Below are positions 9,276 through 17,061 of a stretch of 64,000 nt of DNA, one piece after another. Made by a program: the position numbers and the translations under genes. The notes beneath the pieces are model-generated. The model saw only the letters and a program-made list of their open reading frames with translations, was not told the DNA's origin and ran no database searches. The stretch lies in contig JADKAO010000005.1 in assembly GCA_016715285.1 (NCBI GenBank), positions 396,572 to 460,571 on the forward strand. The letters run 5' to 3'. The stretch's first letter is position 1. Each line of letters starts with the position of its first letter. The DNA comes from Actinomycetales bacterium. GTDB lineage: Bacteria; Actinomycetota; Actinomycetes; Actinomycetales; Dermatophilaceae.

Positions 9276-9734
9276 TCAACCATCTGGCACGCGCTGCCCA
9301 GGTGTCAGCGAGGGGCCAGCACGAGCGCTGGCCTCGCTAGTCCACTGCCAAGGACCCGGGTCACTGACCCGCGCACGGACAACGGCATACCCATCCGCCG
9401 TCACACTGCAAACCACGATGGTCGCGTCGTTGGCTTGCGCGATGTCACGCGCTCGATCGCACCCGGACCCCGGTGAGGGCGTGAGTCCAGGAGTGAGCGA
9501 GCTCGCCGCGCTCAGGGCCGCGAGATCCGCGGCCGCCTGAGCGCGATGAGCGAGCGCGACCGCCCGAGCAAACGTGAGGACCCCCGTCGCGAGCACGACC
9601 ATCACCGCGATCACTCCGATCGCAACGACCGTGGCGCTTCCGCGCTCGGCACCCCCTCCCCGACTGACCCGCCCGGGTCGATCAGGATCACGACAGCCCC
9701 GTTTGCGGGCCCTCCGCTGGGTGACGTCAGCCAT
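9276..9734 (-). CDS. Rv3654c-like TadE-family minor pilin/secretion protein
   Basis: The 152-residue protein has a basic N-terminus and one hydrophobic segment (GSATVVAIGVIAVMVVLATGVLTFARAV) followed by AQAAADLAALSAAS, the hallmark of the helicase/secretion-neighbourhood TadE-like family. The segment before the helix (RGSATVVAIG) has a prepilin-like glycine/serine context but no glutamate at +5. The start overlaps the end of the preceding tadE gene by 8 nt, showing coupling. It is the last gene of the distal Tad cluster and probably a minor pseudopilin. Confidence 0.8.
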   Translation of the reverse strand: MADVTQRRARKRGCRDPDRPGRVSRGGGAERGSATVVAIGVIAVMVVLATGVLTFARAVALAHRAQAAADLAALSAASSLTPGLTPSPGSGCDRARDIAQANDATIVVCSVTADGYAVVRARVSDPGPWQWTSEASARAGPSLTPGQRVPDG

Positions 9735-10176
9735 CGTCGAACTCCTCCGGAGACGACCCTGCGGCAAAGGCCTGCTCCAGCGCCGCAGTCGCACTGCCCG
9801 TGGCTCCCCACGACCCCAGCCCACCAATGGACCGATGCGATGACACCGTCACGGTCACCGTCGTCGCGGACCGCACCACGCTGACGCTTGACCCCGGTGG
9901 AGCAGCGGTTCTCGCAAGCCCAAGCGCCGTCGATTCAGGGTCAGCTCTGGCGAGGGATCGTGCCGCAAGCCTGGCCGCATCAACGCACCGCACCTGATCC
10001 AGGCCGACTAGCACGGCGCCGAGCAGCCATACCAGCAGCGCCACGATCACCGGCAAGACAATCGCAAACTCCGCCGTCGCCATGCCCGCCTCCCGATGGG
10101 ATTCCCTGCACGCGCCATGAGACGAGCCTTGAGAGCCACTCTGGGACGCGCATCGAGACGCGCACAGAGCGCTCAC
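9727..10176 (-). CDS. tadE: TadE-like pseudopilin
   Basis: This 149-residue protein has the sequence REAGMATAEFAIVLPVIVALLVWLLG. The prepilin peptidase site G|M with Glu at +5 is complete, followed by the hydrophobic assembly helix. The leader is long (31 residues) because translation starts with GTG at 10176, overlapping the upstream TGA in a GTGA. TadE pseudopilins are processed minor components of Tad/Flp pili. Its neighbours are DUF4244 upstream and the Rv3654c-like gene downstream. Confidence 0.85.
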   Translation of the reverse strand: MSALCASRCASQSGSQGSSHGACRESHREAGMATAEFAIVLPVIVALLVWLLGAVLVGLDQVRCVDAARLAARSLARADPESTALGLARTAAPPGSSVSVVRSATTVTVTVSSHRSIGGLGSWGATGSATAALEQAFAAGSSPEEFDDG

Positions 10177-10385
10177 CCCGCCGAGCCCAAAGCGTCCTGG
10201 ATCAACCGCGCAATTGCGCCACGCACAGCATCAGACCGCGCGACGGCGATCAGAGCCGCCGCCATCGAGACGGCGGCGACAATGCCCACGGCATACTCCG
10301 CGGTCGACATCCCGGCCTCGCGTGAACCGACCCGACGGTCGACCCATCCCCCCAATGTCAGCAGCCACCTCGTCATCAGCCACAT
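10173..10385 (-). CDS. DUF4244 Flp-type pilin (Rv3656c-like)
   Basis: The 70-residue protein ends a basic leader with REAG|MSTAEYAVGIVAAVSMAAAL, giving a prepilin-peptidase cleavage site, Glu at +5 and a hydrophobic helix. It is the likely major pilin of the Tad system. ATG at 10385 follows GGAAGGAG, so longer in-frame extensions to 10718 are unlikely. The stop overlaps the tadE start. The gene lies next to the divergent CoA-disulfide reductase gene, so its promoter must be in 10386-10593. Confidence 0.85.
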   Translation of the reverse strand: MWLMTRWLLTLGGWVDRRVGSREAGMSTAEYAVGIVAAVSMAAALIAVARSDAVRGAIARLIQDALGSAG

Positions 10386-10542
10386 CGCTTGCTCCTTCCC
10401 GAGCGTCTTAAGCTGCTTTAAGGGTTCCTGGATCAGGCCGCGAACACCGCACCGTCGGCCGAGCCTGTGGATCCTGAGGCCTGCGGCCGCACCCTTGTGG
10501 ATAAGGGTCAAGCACGGGAGTAGGCACCCGCCCTGACTCGCG

Positions 10543-10562
10543 GCATACCCCTCTGGGTATGC
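10543..10562. promoter_or_regulatory. CstR/CsoR-like palindromic operator candidate
   Basis: GCATACCC and GGGTATGC form perfect 8-bp arms around CTCT, 31 bases before the start of the CoA-disulfide reductase-rhodanese gene. The core ATACCCC...GGGTAT resembles operators of the CsoR/CstR family, whose CstR branch controls persulfide-detoxifying reductases and rhodaneses. The left arm also contains the window-wide CGGCATAC octamer, so chance pairing is possible. Confidence 0.45.
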
Positions 10563-10593
10563 TGTGTCCGGTCGTACACGTGAGGAGCAGGGC

Positions 10594-12246
10594 ATGCGCA
10601 AGGTCGTGGTCATTGGTGGCGTCGCAGGTGGAATGAGCGCGGCGGCACGATTGCGACGCCTCGATCCCACCGCGCGGATCACTGTCGTGGAACAAGGGGC
10701 CGAGGTGTCTTTCGCCAACTGCGGCCTGCCCTACTACGTCAGCGGCGAAATCCCATCACGCGCCGACCTTCTTCTCCACTCCCCCGAGTCGCTTGCAAGG
10801 ACCCTCGGTCTCGAAGTCCGCGTCCACACGCGCGCCACCGAAATCGACCGCGCCGCCCAGACGGTCACGGTCGAGCGAGGGGGGGACATCCAGGTGCTCC
10901 GCTACGACGCGCTGGTGCTTGCACCCGGTGCGTATGCCGTGCGCCCTCCGATCCCCGGCTTGGACCATCCAAGGGTTCACACCCTCCGGACCGTGCCTGA
11001 CGCCGACGCGATGCGCGCTCTGGCTACATCCGGCGCCACCAAAGCCGTGGTGCTCGGCGCCGGATTCATCGGACTCGAGGCGGCCGAGGCCCTCACCCAC
11101 GCTGGACTCCAGGTGGCCGTCATCGAAGCGGCTCCCCATGTCCTGCCGATGGTCGACCCCGAAATTGCGTGGTACGTCCGGGATGCCCTCAATCGTCATG
11201 GCGTCGCTGTACACGAAGGGGTCGCCGCGACCCAGATCGATGACGTCGACGGCCGCCCGCAGGTGACCCTCTCGGACGGAGCCACGATCGATGCCGACCT
11301 CGTCGTGCTGTCCGTCGGGGTGCGCCCACGTTCTGAACTTGCCGCGGCCGCCGGTCTTTCGGTCACCGAACACGGCGCCATCGTGGTGGACGAACACCAG
11401 CGCACCAGCGACCCACACATTTGGGCTGTCGGAGACGCCAGCGCGAGCATCCATGCGATCACCGGAGCCACCGGGCCGGTTGCCCTTGCTACGCCGGCCA
11501 ACCGTGGTGGTCGGGTCGCGGCTGACTCGATCATGGGGGTTGGTCGCCCCGCTCCGAAGCCGCTCGGCACAGCTATCGTGCGCGTGTTTGACACCGCGGT
11601 CGGGATGACCGGAGCCTCTCGGCGGTCACTGGAGCAGTCCGGTCGCGACTTCCACACGGCCCGGACTCACTCCGGCCACCACGCTGGCTACTACCCGGGT
11701 GCGGAAACCATGCACCTTCTTCTCCATTTCGCGCCTGATGGCCAGATCCTCGGAGCCCAGGGTGTCGGCAAGGAGGGCATCGACAAACGCATCGACGTCA
11801 TCGCGACGGGGGCACGTGCCGGCCTGCGGGCAGACGACCTGGTTGACCTCGACCTGAGTTATGCCCCTCCGTTTGGCGCCGCCAAAGACCCCGTCATGAT
11901 GCTCGGGATGATCGCGGACAACGTCCTGGTCGGGGGGCTTCGCCAACATGACCCGGTCGACCCGCTTGATCCGGACACTACCTTTGTCCTCGACGTGCGC
12001 AATCAGCCGGAATGGGACCGCGGTCATCTGCGCGGCGCCACGCTGATCCCACAGCCCCTGGTCGCTCGGTCGATCGACCAGATCCGCGACCTCGCAAATG
12101 GCCGCCCAGTCGCGGTGCATTGCGCATCAGGCTTCCGGTCATACCTCGCGACCCGCACGCTCATGGGCGCAGGCATCCCAGCCGCAAACGTCTCCGGGGG
12201 GTTCATGACCCTCGCCGTCACGCAGCCCGACGGGGTCGAGTCCTAG
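10594..12246 (+). CDS. CoA-disulfide/persulfide reductase with C-terminal rhodanese domain
   Basis: This 550-residue flavoenzyme has the FAD site VVIGGVAGGMSAAARLRRLD at its start, the redox cysteine Cys43 in SFANCGLPYYVSG, an NAD(P)H site AVVLGAGFIGLEAAEAL, and a C-terminal rhodanese domain with Cys510 in HCASGFRSYLA. CoADR-rhodanese fusions reduce CoA disulfide or per/polysulfides and take part in sulfide or persulfide detoxification in the cytosol. ATG at 10594 follows GAGGAGCAG. It sits on the plus strand between two halves of the minus-strand Tad locus, and its TAG shares the palindrome CTAG with the tadC stop. A CstR-like palindrome lies upstream. Confidence 0.92.
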   Translation: MRKVVVIGGVAGGMSAAARLRRLDPTARITVVEQGAEVSFANCGLPYYVSGEIPSRADLLLHSPESLARTLGLEVRVHTRATEIDRAAQTVTVERGGDIQVLRYDALVLAPGAYAVRPPIPGLDHPRVHTLRTVPDADAMRALATSGATKAVVLGAGFIGLEAAEALTHAGLQVAVIEAAPHVLPMVDPEIAWYVRDALNRHGVAVHEGVAATQIDDVDGRPQVTLSDGATIDADLVVLSVGVRPRSELAAAAGLSVTEHGAIVVDEHQRTSDPHIWAVGDASASIHAITGATGPVALATPANRGGRVAADSIMGVGRPAPKPLGTAIVRVFDTAVGMTGASRRSLEQSGRDFHTARTHSGHHAGYYPGAETMHLLLHFAPDGQILGAQGVGKEGIDKRIDVIATGARAGLRADDLVDLDLSYAPPFGAAKDPVMMLGMIADNVLVGGLRQHDPVDPLDPDTTFVLDVRNQPEWDRGHLRGATLIPQPLVARSIDQIRDLANGRPVAVHCASGFRSYLATRTLMGAGIPAANVSGGFMTLAVTQPDGVES

Positions 12247-12869
12247 CCCCGCCAGACCTGACCAGCCAGCGACGCGATCAGCGGCACCACGGTCAGCAAG
12301 ACAAATGCTGGCAAGAACGCCAGCCCGAGCGGCAAGACCAACCGGACGCCTAGCCTGGCCGCCGACAGCGCGGCATCCTGACGCACGGCGGCCCTCACGT
12401 CAGACGCCGCCCGTTGCAGCGGCGCCGTTGGTGCGATCCCGATGTCGTCAGCGAGCGCAAAAGCCACTCCAACTCGTCGCCACTCCCGGCCGACGAGTGA
12501 CCAGGCCTCGAGCCACGGCACACCCCATCGCACCGCCGCCACAACCGTCGCGAGCCGGCGCTGGACAACGCCAGCCGAGGCTCCGCAGACTGCCTCCACC
12601 GCCGCAACAATCCCCTGACCCGACGCTAAGGCAAGACACATCAGCTCGGTGATCGCCGCCACCTCCAGGGCCGATACTCCTCCGCTGGATGGGCGCCCAG
12701 AACGAGGAGCCCCTGGGTCGACCACGCCCGCGTGAGCAGGTTGTCCTGTTCCGGGCTCCGTGCGAAGCCCTGGCCTCATCGGGCCTCCCGGCTCCACCCT
12801 GAGTTGCCCCGCGGTTGGCGGCCACAGCACCGCGGCCAGGACCAGCAGCCCCAAGATCGGCCAGCTCAC
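12243..12869 (-). CDS. tadC: Tad secretion inner-membrane protein TadC-like (T2SSF domain)
   Basis: The 208-residue protein has an N-terminal membrane anchor, a cytosolic T2SSF-like helical domain (EVAAITELMCLALASGQGIVAAVEAV) and C-terminal membrane helices (VRLVLPLGLAFLPAFVLLTVVPLIASL). It pairs with TadB to form the inner-membrane platform for Flp pilus assembly. Start GTG at 12869 overlaps the tadB stop (GTGA). It is shorter than Gram-negative TadC, as is normal for the actinobacterial Rv3657c-like form. Its stop overlaps the convergent flavoenzyme gene by 4 nt, so this operon half ends abruptly. Confidence 0.82.
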   Translation of the reverse strand: MSWPILGLLVLAAVLWPPTAGQLRVEPGGPMRPGLRTEPGTGQPAHAGVVDPGAPRSGRPSSGGVSALEVAAITELMCLALASGQGIVAAVEAVCGASAGVVQRRLATVVAAVRWGVPWLEAWSLVGREWRRVGVAFALADDIGIAPTAPLQRAASDVRAAVRQDAALSAARLGVRLVLPLGLAFLPAFVLLTVVPLIASLAGQVWRG

Positions 12870-13684
12870 GACATCCTCACCACCGCGTGCCCCCCACCTG
12901 AACCCTCACCAGTTGCGTCGCGAATCAGCCGTCGACACCACCAATGCCCGCCCGCCACGAGCGCCAACCCCCCTGTCAGACACGCCACTCCGACTGGTGA
13001 ACCGGCATACATGGCGACGGGGTCCAGCCCGAGTGCCATCCCGACCACCGGGCCGGAGAGAGGCAGAATAGTGAGGAGTCGAATCGTGGCCCGTGGTCCT
13101 GCAAGCGCGACCGCGAGCGCCTGCTCGTGCTCCCGGTCATACCGCAGCAGCGAGGCACCGAGGTCCACGGCGCTGGCCAGGGGCGCTCCGGACGCCTCGG
13201 CCAGGTGCCACGCCCGGGCGACATACCCCAGGGCAGGTATGCCGTGCACGCTCGCCAATTGCCCGAACGCTGTGGCCACATCAGCCGGGGTGGCCAAATC
13301 CCTCAAGCTGGCGAGCAGGTCACGTCGTTGGCTCTGCGCCCGTCTCCTGTGAGGTGAAGACAAAGCCCCTCCTTCGTCACCTTCGCGGGTCAGCACCGAA
13401 ACCGCGTACCGCAGAGCGCGGTCGGGTGGTTGCCCGGCCCGGAGGGCGGCCGCGATGAGATCAAGGGCTTCCAGCAGAGTCGTCACCACCAGGTCGCGGC
13501 CCTTGCCCTTCCCACGCCAGCGCGCGGACCAGCCGCCGCTGCGAGCGGCACCGACGCTGCCAGTGGTCCCACCAACCCGCCGCCGCCGTCTCACCAGCAT
13601 CGACACCCGCACGTCCTGCCATGAGCGAGAGCGCGGCAAGAGCACGATCGCCAGCACCACACAGCCAGCCGCGAGCGCACTCAT
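12866..13684 (-). CDS. tadB: Tad secretion inner-membrane protein TadB-like (T2SSF domain)
   Basis: The 272-residue protein has an N-terminal membrane segment (LAAGCVVLAIVLLP), a T2SSF domain (LLEALDLIAAALRAGQPPDRAL; VARAWHLAEASGAPLASAVD) and two C-terminal helices. It is the platform partner of TadC in the Tad export machine. The ATG overlaps the upstream tadA TGA (ATGA) at 13684. The cytosolic loop contains a short basic low-complexity stretch. Assignment rests on order and fold features rather than on catalytic motifs. Confidence 0.82.
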   Translation of the reverse strand: MSALAAGCVVLAIVLLPRSRSWQDVRVSMLVRRRRRVGGTTGSVGAARSGGWSARWRGKGKGRDLVVTTLLEALDLIAAALRAGQPPDRALRYAVSVLTREGDEGGALSSPHRRRAQSQRRDLLASLRDLATPADVATAFGQLASVHGIPALGYVARAWHLAEASGAPLASAVDLGASLLRYDREHEQALAVALAGPRATIRLLTILPLSGPVVGMALGLDPVAMYAGSPVGVACLTGGLALVAGGHWWCRRLIRDATGEGSGGGHAVVRMS

Positions 13685-14853
13685 CACTCTCGCCTCGCAA
13701 GCAGTTCTTGCCACACTCGCACCGCAGCCGGATCGACAGGGATGCTCGGATCCTGAGTCAGCGCCGTCCTGACCACGGGCGCCAGACTCGCCGACTCACC
13801 CGACAAACCCCCAGGCATCACCACTCCCACAGACTCCAGCACTCGATACCCGTCTCCTCGGCGTCGTACCTGCGCGACAGCCTGGACGCCACTGCGCACC
13901 TGGGCGTGAACCGCGGCTAGCGACATCCCGCCGAGAGCGCCCAGCGCCTCGAGACGGGCGATGACGTGATGGGCCGCATTCGCGTGGAGGGTCCCGCAGC
14001 CGCCGTCGTGCCCGGTGTTGAGTGCAGCCAAGAGTTCGCGGACTTCGGCGCCACGGACCTCCCCGACGACGAGCCGATCTGGACGCATTCGAAGCGCCTG
14101 GCGCACGAGCGTCTCCAGCCCAACCTCTCCCACCCCTTCCACATTCGCGGCCCGACCCTCCAGATGCACGACATGCGGATGGGTGATGCGGAGCTCTCGA
14201 ACGTCCTCGACGGCAACAATCCGGTCGGTGGGGTCGGACTCGGCAAGGAGCGCGGCCAGCAGAGTCGTCTTGCCTGCGCCGGTGCCTCCACTGACCAGGA
14301 ATGACACCCGTCCTCTCACCATCGCGCGCAACTGGTCGGCCCACGCCGTCGGCATCATCCCCGCCGTGACCAGGTCAGCCAACGACAGGCGCTTCCGACG
14401 CGGGATCCGGAGCGTGATGTGCGTGCCGTCGGGCACGAGAGGGGGAATGATCGCGTGCAATCTCACCCCTGAGGGCAACACCCCGTCGACGTATGCCGTT
14501 GCCTCATCGAGACGTCGACCCGCCAACCCCGCGAGACGCTGCGCCAGCATTCGGCAGGCGGCGGCATCTCCGACCACGACGTCGGTGACCTGCATCCCCT
14601 CACCAGAGTCCGCCCATACCCGGCCATCGGCGTTGACGGCAACATCCGTCACATCCGGCCACCTCAAGACCGACTCCAGTGGGCCGGCACCGAGCACGGT
14701 GGCCGAGATCGTCACCGCTGCTGAGTCGGCCCCGTGTGCCCCCAACACGGCTCGTTCGGCTGCGGCGACTTCGGCCACGACCGTCGGGTCAGGTCCGCGG
14801 CCTTGGCGGATCTGCTCCCACACGCGAGCCTGCACAACCGCTCGTTCTGTCAT
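13684..14853 (-). CDS. tadA: TadA/CpaF secretion ATPase
   Basis: This 389-residue ATPase powers Flp/Tad pilus assembly. Walker A SGGTGAGKTT lies near residue 195, an Asp-box/Walker B region DRLVVGEVRGAEVRELLAALNTGH follows, then the His-box GTLHANAAHHVIARLEAL. The N-terminal domain RWPDVTDVAVNADGRVWAD matches TadA. ATG at 14853 overlaps the previous gene's TGA (ATGA). It lies in the order ssd-tadA-tadB-tadC expected for actinobacterial Tad loci. Confidence 0.93.
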   Translation of the reverse strand: MTERAVVQARVWEQIRQGRGPDPTVVAEVAAAERAVLGAHGADSAAVTISATVLGAGPLESVLRWPDVTDVAVNADGRVWADSGEGMQVTDVVVGDAAACRMLAQRLAGLAGRRLDEATAYVDGVLPSGVRLHAIIPPLVPDGTHITLRIPRRKRLSLADLVTAGMMPTAWADQLRAMVRGRVSFLVSGGTGAGKTTLLAALLAESDPTDRIVAVEDVRELRITHPHVVHLEGRAANVEGVGEVGLETLVRQALRMRPDRLVVGEVRGAEVRELLAALNTGHDGGCGTLHANAAHHVIARLEALGALGGMSLAAVHAQVRSGVQAVAQVRRRGDGYRVLESVGVVMPGGLSGESASLAPVVRTALTQDPSIPVDPAAVRVWQELLARRE

Positions 14854-15791
14854 GACGCTTCCTGTCTCGCCGCGTCCTGGATCTCGGCGCAAATCCTGGC
14901 CGCAGCTGCAGCAACACTGCCCAAGGCGGTGCGGGAGCTACTCCAACCGCGACGCCCCCTCGGTGGGCGCTGCCCATCCGAACCGAGCTCGACGCGGTCG
15001 CCTGGAGACACCCCACGGCTGAGGTCTCGATGCACGACCGCGTCATGGCCGATAACTGCGACCACCGGACACTCGACGGCGTCCTCAATGTCTTGAATCA
15101 ACCCGGTCGTCACTTTGTCGGCTCGCAGGACCACGAAGCAGTTGACGGGCCTTGATGTCAGTGTGCGTTTCACCGCGTGCGCGTTGGCGGCAAGAGCAGC
15201 CAGCCCCACCACGCTCGCATCGGAATACAGGACAACCGTCGTGGTGACAGCACGGCGCGGCTCGGCCTCTCCCGACGTCGCGACCTCAGGAAACCACCCA
15301 CCGCAGTCCGTGAGCGCCACGGCATACCGAGGCAGGTCGACCACCACAACATCGGGACCCCCGGCACCAATCAAGCCCGACATCACGCCTGCTACCGCCG
15401 CAGCCGATGGGGCCCGCCCCCCATCGCGTCCGTGAGACAACACCCTGACCCCATCGCGAAGCGGCAGTCGCTGCGCCAATGCATCCGCCGCCACCGGGCC
15501 AACGACGTCGTGCAGAGCCCCCCAGCGCACGCCACCGACGTGATCAACGCCGAACAGCACGTCGAGACCAGCACCTCCCACTTGCCCGTCGACGGCGACA
15601 ACCGCAGGCCACCAGCGCACCGCAGCGGCGGCGATCGCCGCGACCAAAGTCGACGCGCCGCACCCACCCGACGCGCCAATCACCACGACAAGCCGCGGAG
15701 ACCGCGCGGTTTCCAGCGAGACGCGTGCGCGCGCAGAGCGCAGAGGCCTTGCGGAGCCTGGGTCACGCTCTGCTGGGTGGTGTGGCGTCAT
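14850..15791 (-). CDS. CpaE/TadZ-like (Ssd) MinD-superfamily ATPase
   Basis: The 313-residue protein has a deviant Walker A VVVIGASGGCGASTLVAAI, a MinD/ParA fold, and PDVVVVDLPRY as Walker B. The canonical P-loop lysine positions are substituted (GGCGAS), typical of the actinobacterial septum-site-determining Ssd/TadZ family (Rv3660c-like). TadZ proteins place the Tad machine at the cell pole. The ATG at 15791 is chosen; in-frame alternatives are GTG 15797 and ATG 15839. It is the first gene of the Tad operon, coupled to tadA by ATGA. Confidence 0.85.
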   Translation of the reverse strand: MTPHHPAERDPGSARPLRSARARVSLETARSPRLVVVIGASGGCGASTLVAAIAAAAVRWWPAVVAVDGQVGGAGLDVLFGVDHVGGVRWGALHDVVGPVAADALAQRLPLRDGVRVLSHGRDGGRAPSAAAVAGVMSGLIGAGGPDVVVVDLPRYAVALTDCGGWFPEVATSGEAEPRRAVTTTVVLYSDASVVGLAALAANAHAVKRTLTSRPVNCFVVLRADKVTTGLIQDIEDAVECPVVAVIGHDAVVHRDLSRGVSPGDRVELGSDGQRPPRGRRGWSSSRTALGSVAAAAARICAEIQDAARQEAS

Positions 15792-15904
15792 CACCCTCAC
15801 ACCGTGGCTTGATCCGCCGCTGGCAGCGCCGATTCTCATGTGACCTGTGGATGATGTGACTGCGCGCGAGAGGCATGTGGATGACAACGGTAGCCAGACA
15901 TGCG

Positions 15905-15936
15905 ACGGCCCCCGTCGGGGGGGCAACGGGGGCCGT
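15905..15936. terminator. GC-rich hairpin between Fic-like gene and Tad operon
   Basis: ACGGCCCCCGT and ACGGGGGCCGT form an 11-bp stem with a 10-nt loop. It could end transcription from the Fic-like gene (stop at 16138). There is no T run on either strand. The rest of 15792-16137 shows only promoter space for the Tad operon. Confidence 0.5.
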
Positions 15937-16137
15937 CTGGCGCGCTGGCACCGGGGGGGAGGAGCCAGTGCGCAACCGCTCAACCCCAGCCGGGGGAGCT
16001 CTCCCATTGTGAGGCGCCGATCAATAAAAGCGCAAACGACGCAGCGCTCTGATGGCGAATTCGTGGTCACTTTATCGATCAGTCCAGGCGTGAAGACCCC
16101 CAAACGCCCGCAACTCGGACACGCCCACGACGATCGA

Positions 16138-17001
16138 CTACACGATTCGACCCGCGAGGACGGAATCCGCGATTGACCTCCCTTGGCGAGCGCCTTCGAC
16201 ATACGCGTCGCACGCCTGTCGCAGCCACAGTGCAACGCCGTCAGCTCGACCCGTCGCGTAAGCCGTCAACGCCCCCAGGTATGCCGTGTCCCCCGCCGCG
16301 AGATAGCCCGCTTCCGGCACCGATACCCCCGTGGGGTCAAGCCCGGCCCCATGCACAATCGCTCGTTCCAAAGCCCGGGCCACGAGCCCATTCCCCCGCA
16401 CGAACGGTCGCACGACACACACCTCGGCATGGACCAGCGCCCCAACCAACGCCACCGGAACCGACCCCGCAGCGCTGACGAGATCCAAAATCCCGGCGAT
16501 CCGTGCCGTCAGCGCCTCGCCCTCCGGCGCAGGGCCGAGGTCGACGAACTCACGGCATACCTCGTCGGCGACACGGGGGCGACCGACGGAGTCGCCGCCT
16601 CCCAACCCCACTGCGCCGCCTGCCGCGCCCCCGACTGCGGCGATGTGCAAGCGCGCCAAGGCCTGCGCTGGAGTCTGTACGACAAGCGACCGCAAGAATT
16701 CGGTCTCCGCAGTCGCCTGGACCGCTCCTCGCACGACGCCATCGACGGGATCGAGGTGCGCGGGCCACGGCTGCGCCCCCCGGACCAAGTCGCGGATGAC
16801 CCCAAGCGGGAGCTGGGCACCATCCAACTGCGCGCTCGCCTGCGCCCCACGGATCCGCGACTCCGCGGCCGCTTCGGGGATCCGGCGCCGCAGCGCCTCG
16901 TGCCAGCGCAAGGCGGTACACGCCTCCCGCGCTGACTCCACCCCGGCCGCGATGCCTGGGAGACGAAGCAAGGCATCGAGCGCAGGTGCCAGATCGGACA
17001 T
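16138..17001 (-). CDS. Fic/DOC-like protein with degenerate Fic motif
   Basis: The 287-residue protein has the segment EVCVVRPFVRGNGLVARALERAIVH, which lines up with the Fic signature HxFx(D/E)GNGRxxR. The catalytic His is Arg and the Gly-Asn-Gly anion loop is kept. An upstream ASAQLDGAQLPLGVIRDLV segment lies where Fic proteins carry the inhibitory (S/T)xxxE(G/N) helix. AMPylation activity is therefore doubtful. ATG at 17001 follows a poor ribosome site. The gene precedes the Tad operon on the same strand but is separated by about 350 bases and a hairpin. It could be a paralog used for binding. Confidence 0.6.
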   Translation of the reverse strand: MSDLAPALDALLRLPGIAAGVESAREACTALRWHEALRRRIPEAAAESRIRGAQASAQLDGAQLPLGVIRDLVRGAQPWPAHLDPVDGVVRGAVQATAETEFLRSLVVQTPAQALARLHIAAVGGAAGGAVGLGGGDSVGRPRVADEVCREFVDLGPAPEGEALTARIAGILDLVSAAGSVPVALVGALVHAEVCVVRPFVRGNGLVARALERAIVHGAGLDPTGVSVPEAGYLAAGDTAYLGALTAYATGRADGVALWLRQACDAYVEGARQGRSIADSVLAGRIV

Positions 17002-17061
17002 TCGGTTAGCGTATGCCGTCCGCGCCGGCATCGAGCCCGGCGCCGACCCTACAGTTGGCCC

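Noticed and set aside
13204..13244. Another octamer hairpin in tadB
   Set aside because: CATACC/GGTATG pair only six bases and the left element is not a full octamer; it is coding sequence.
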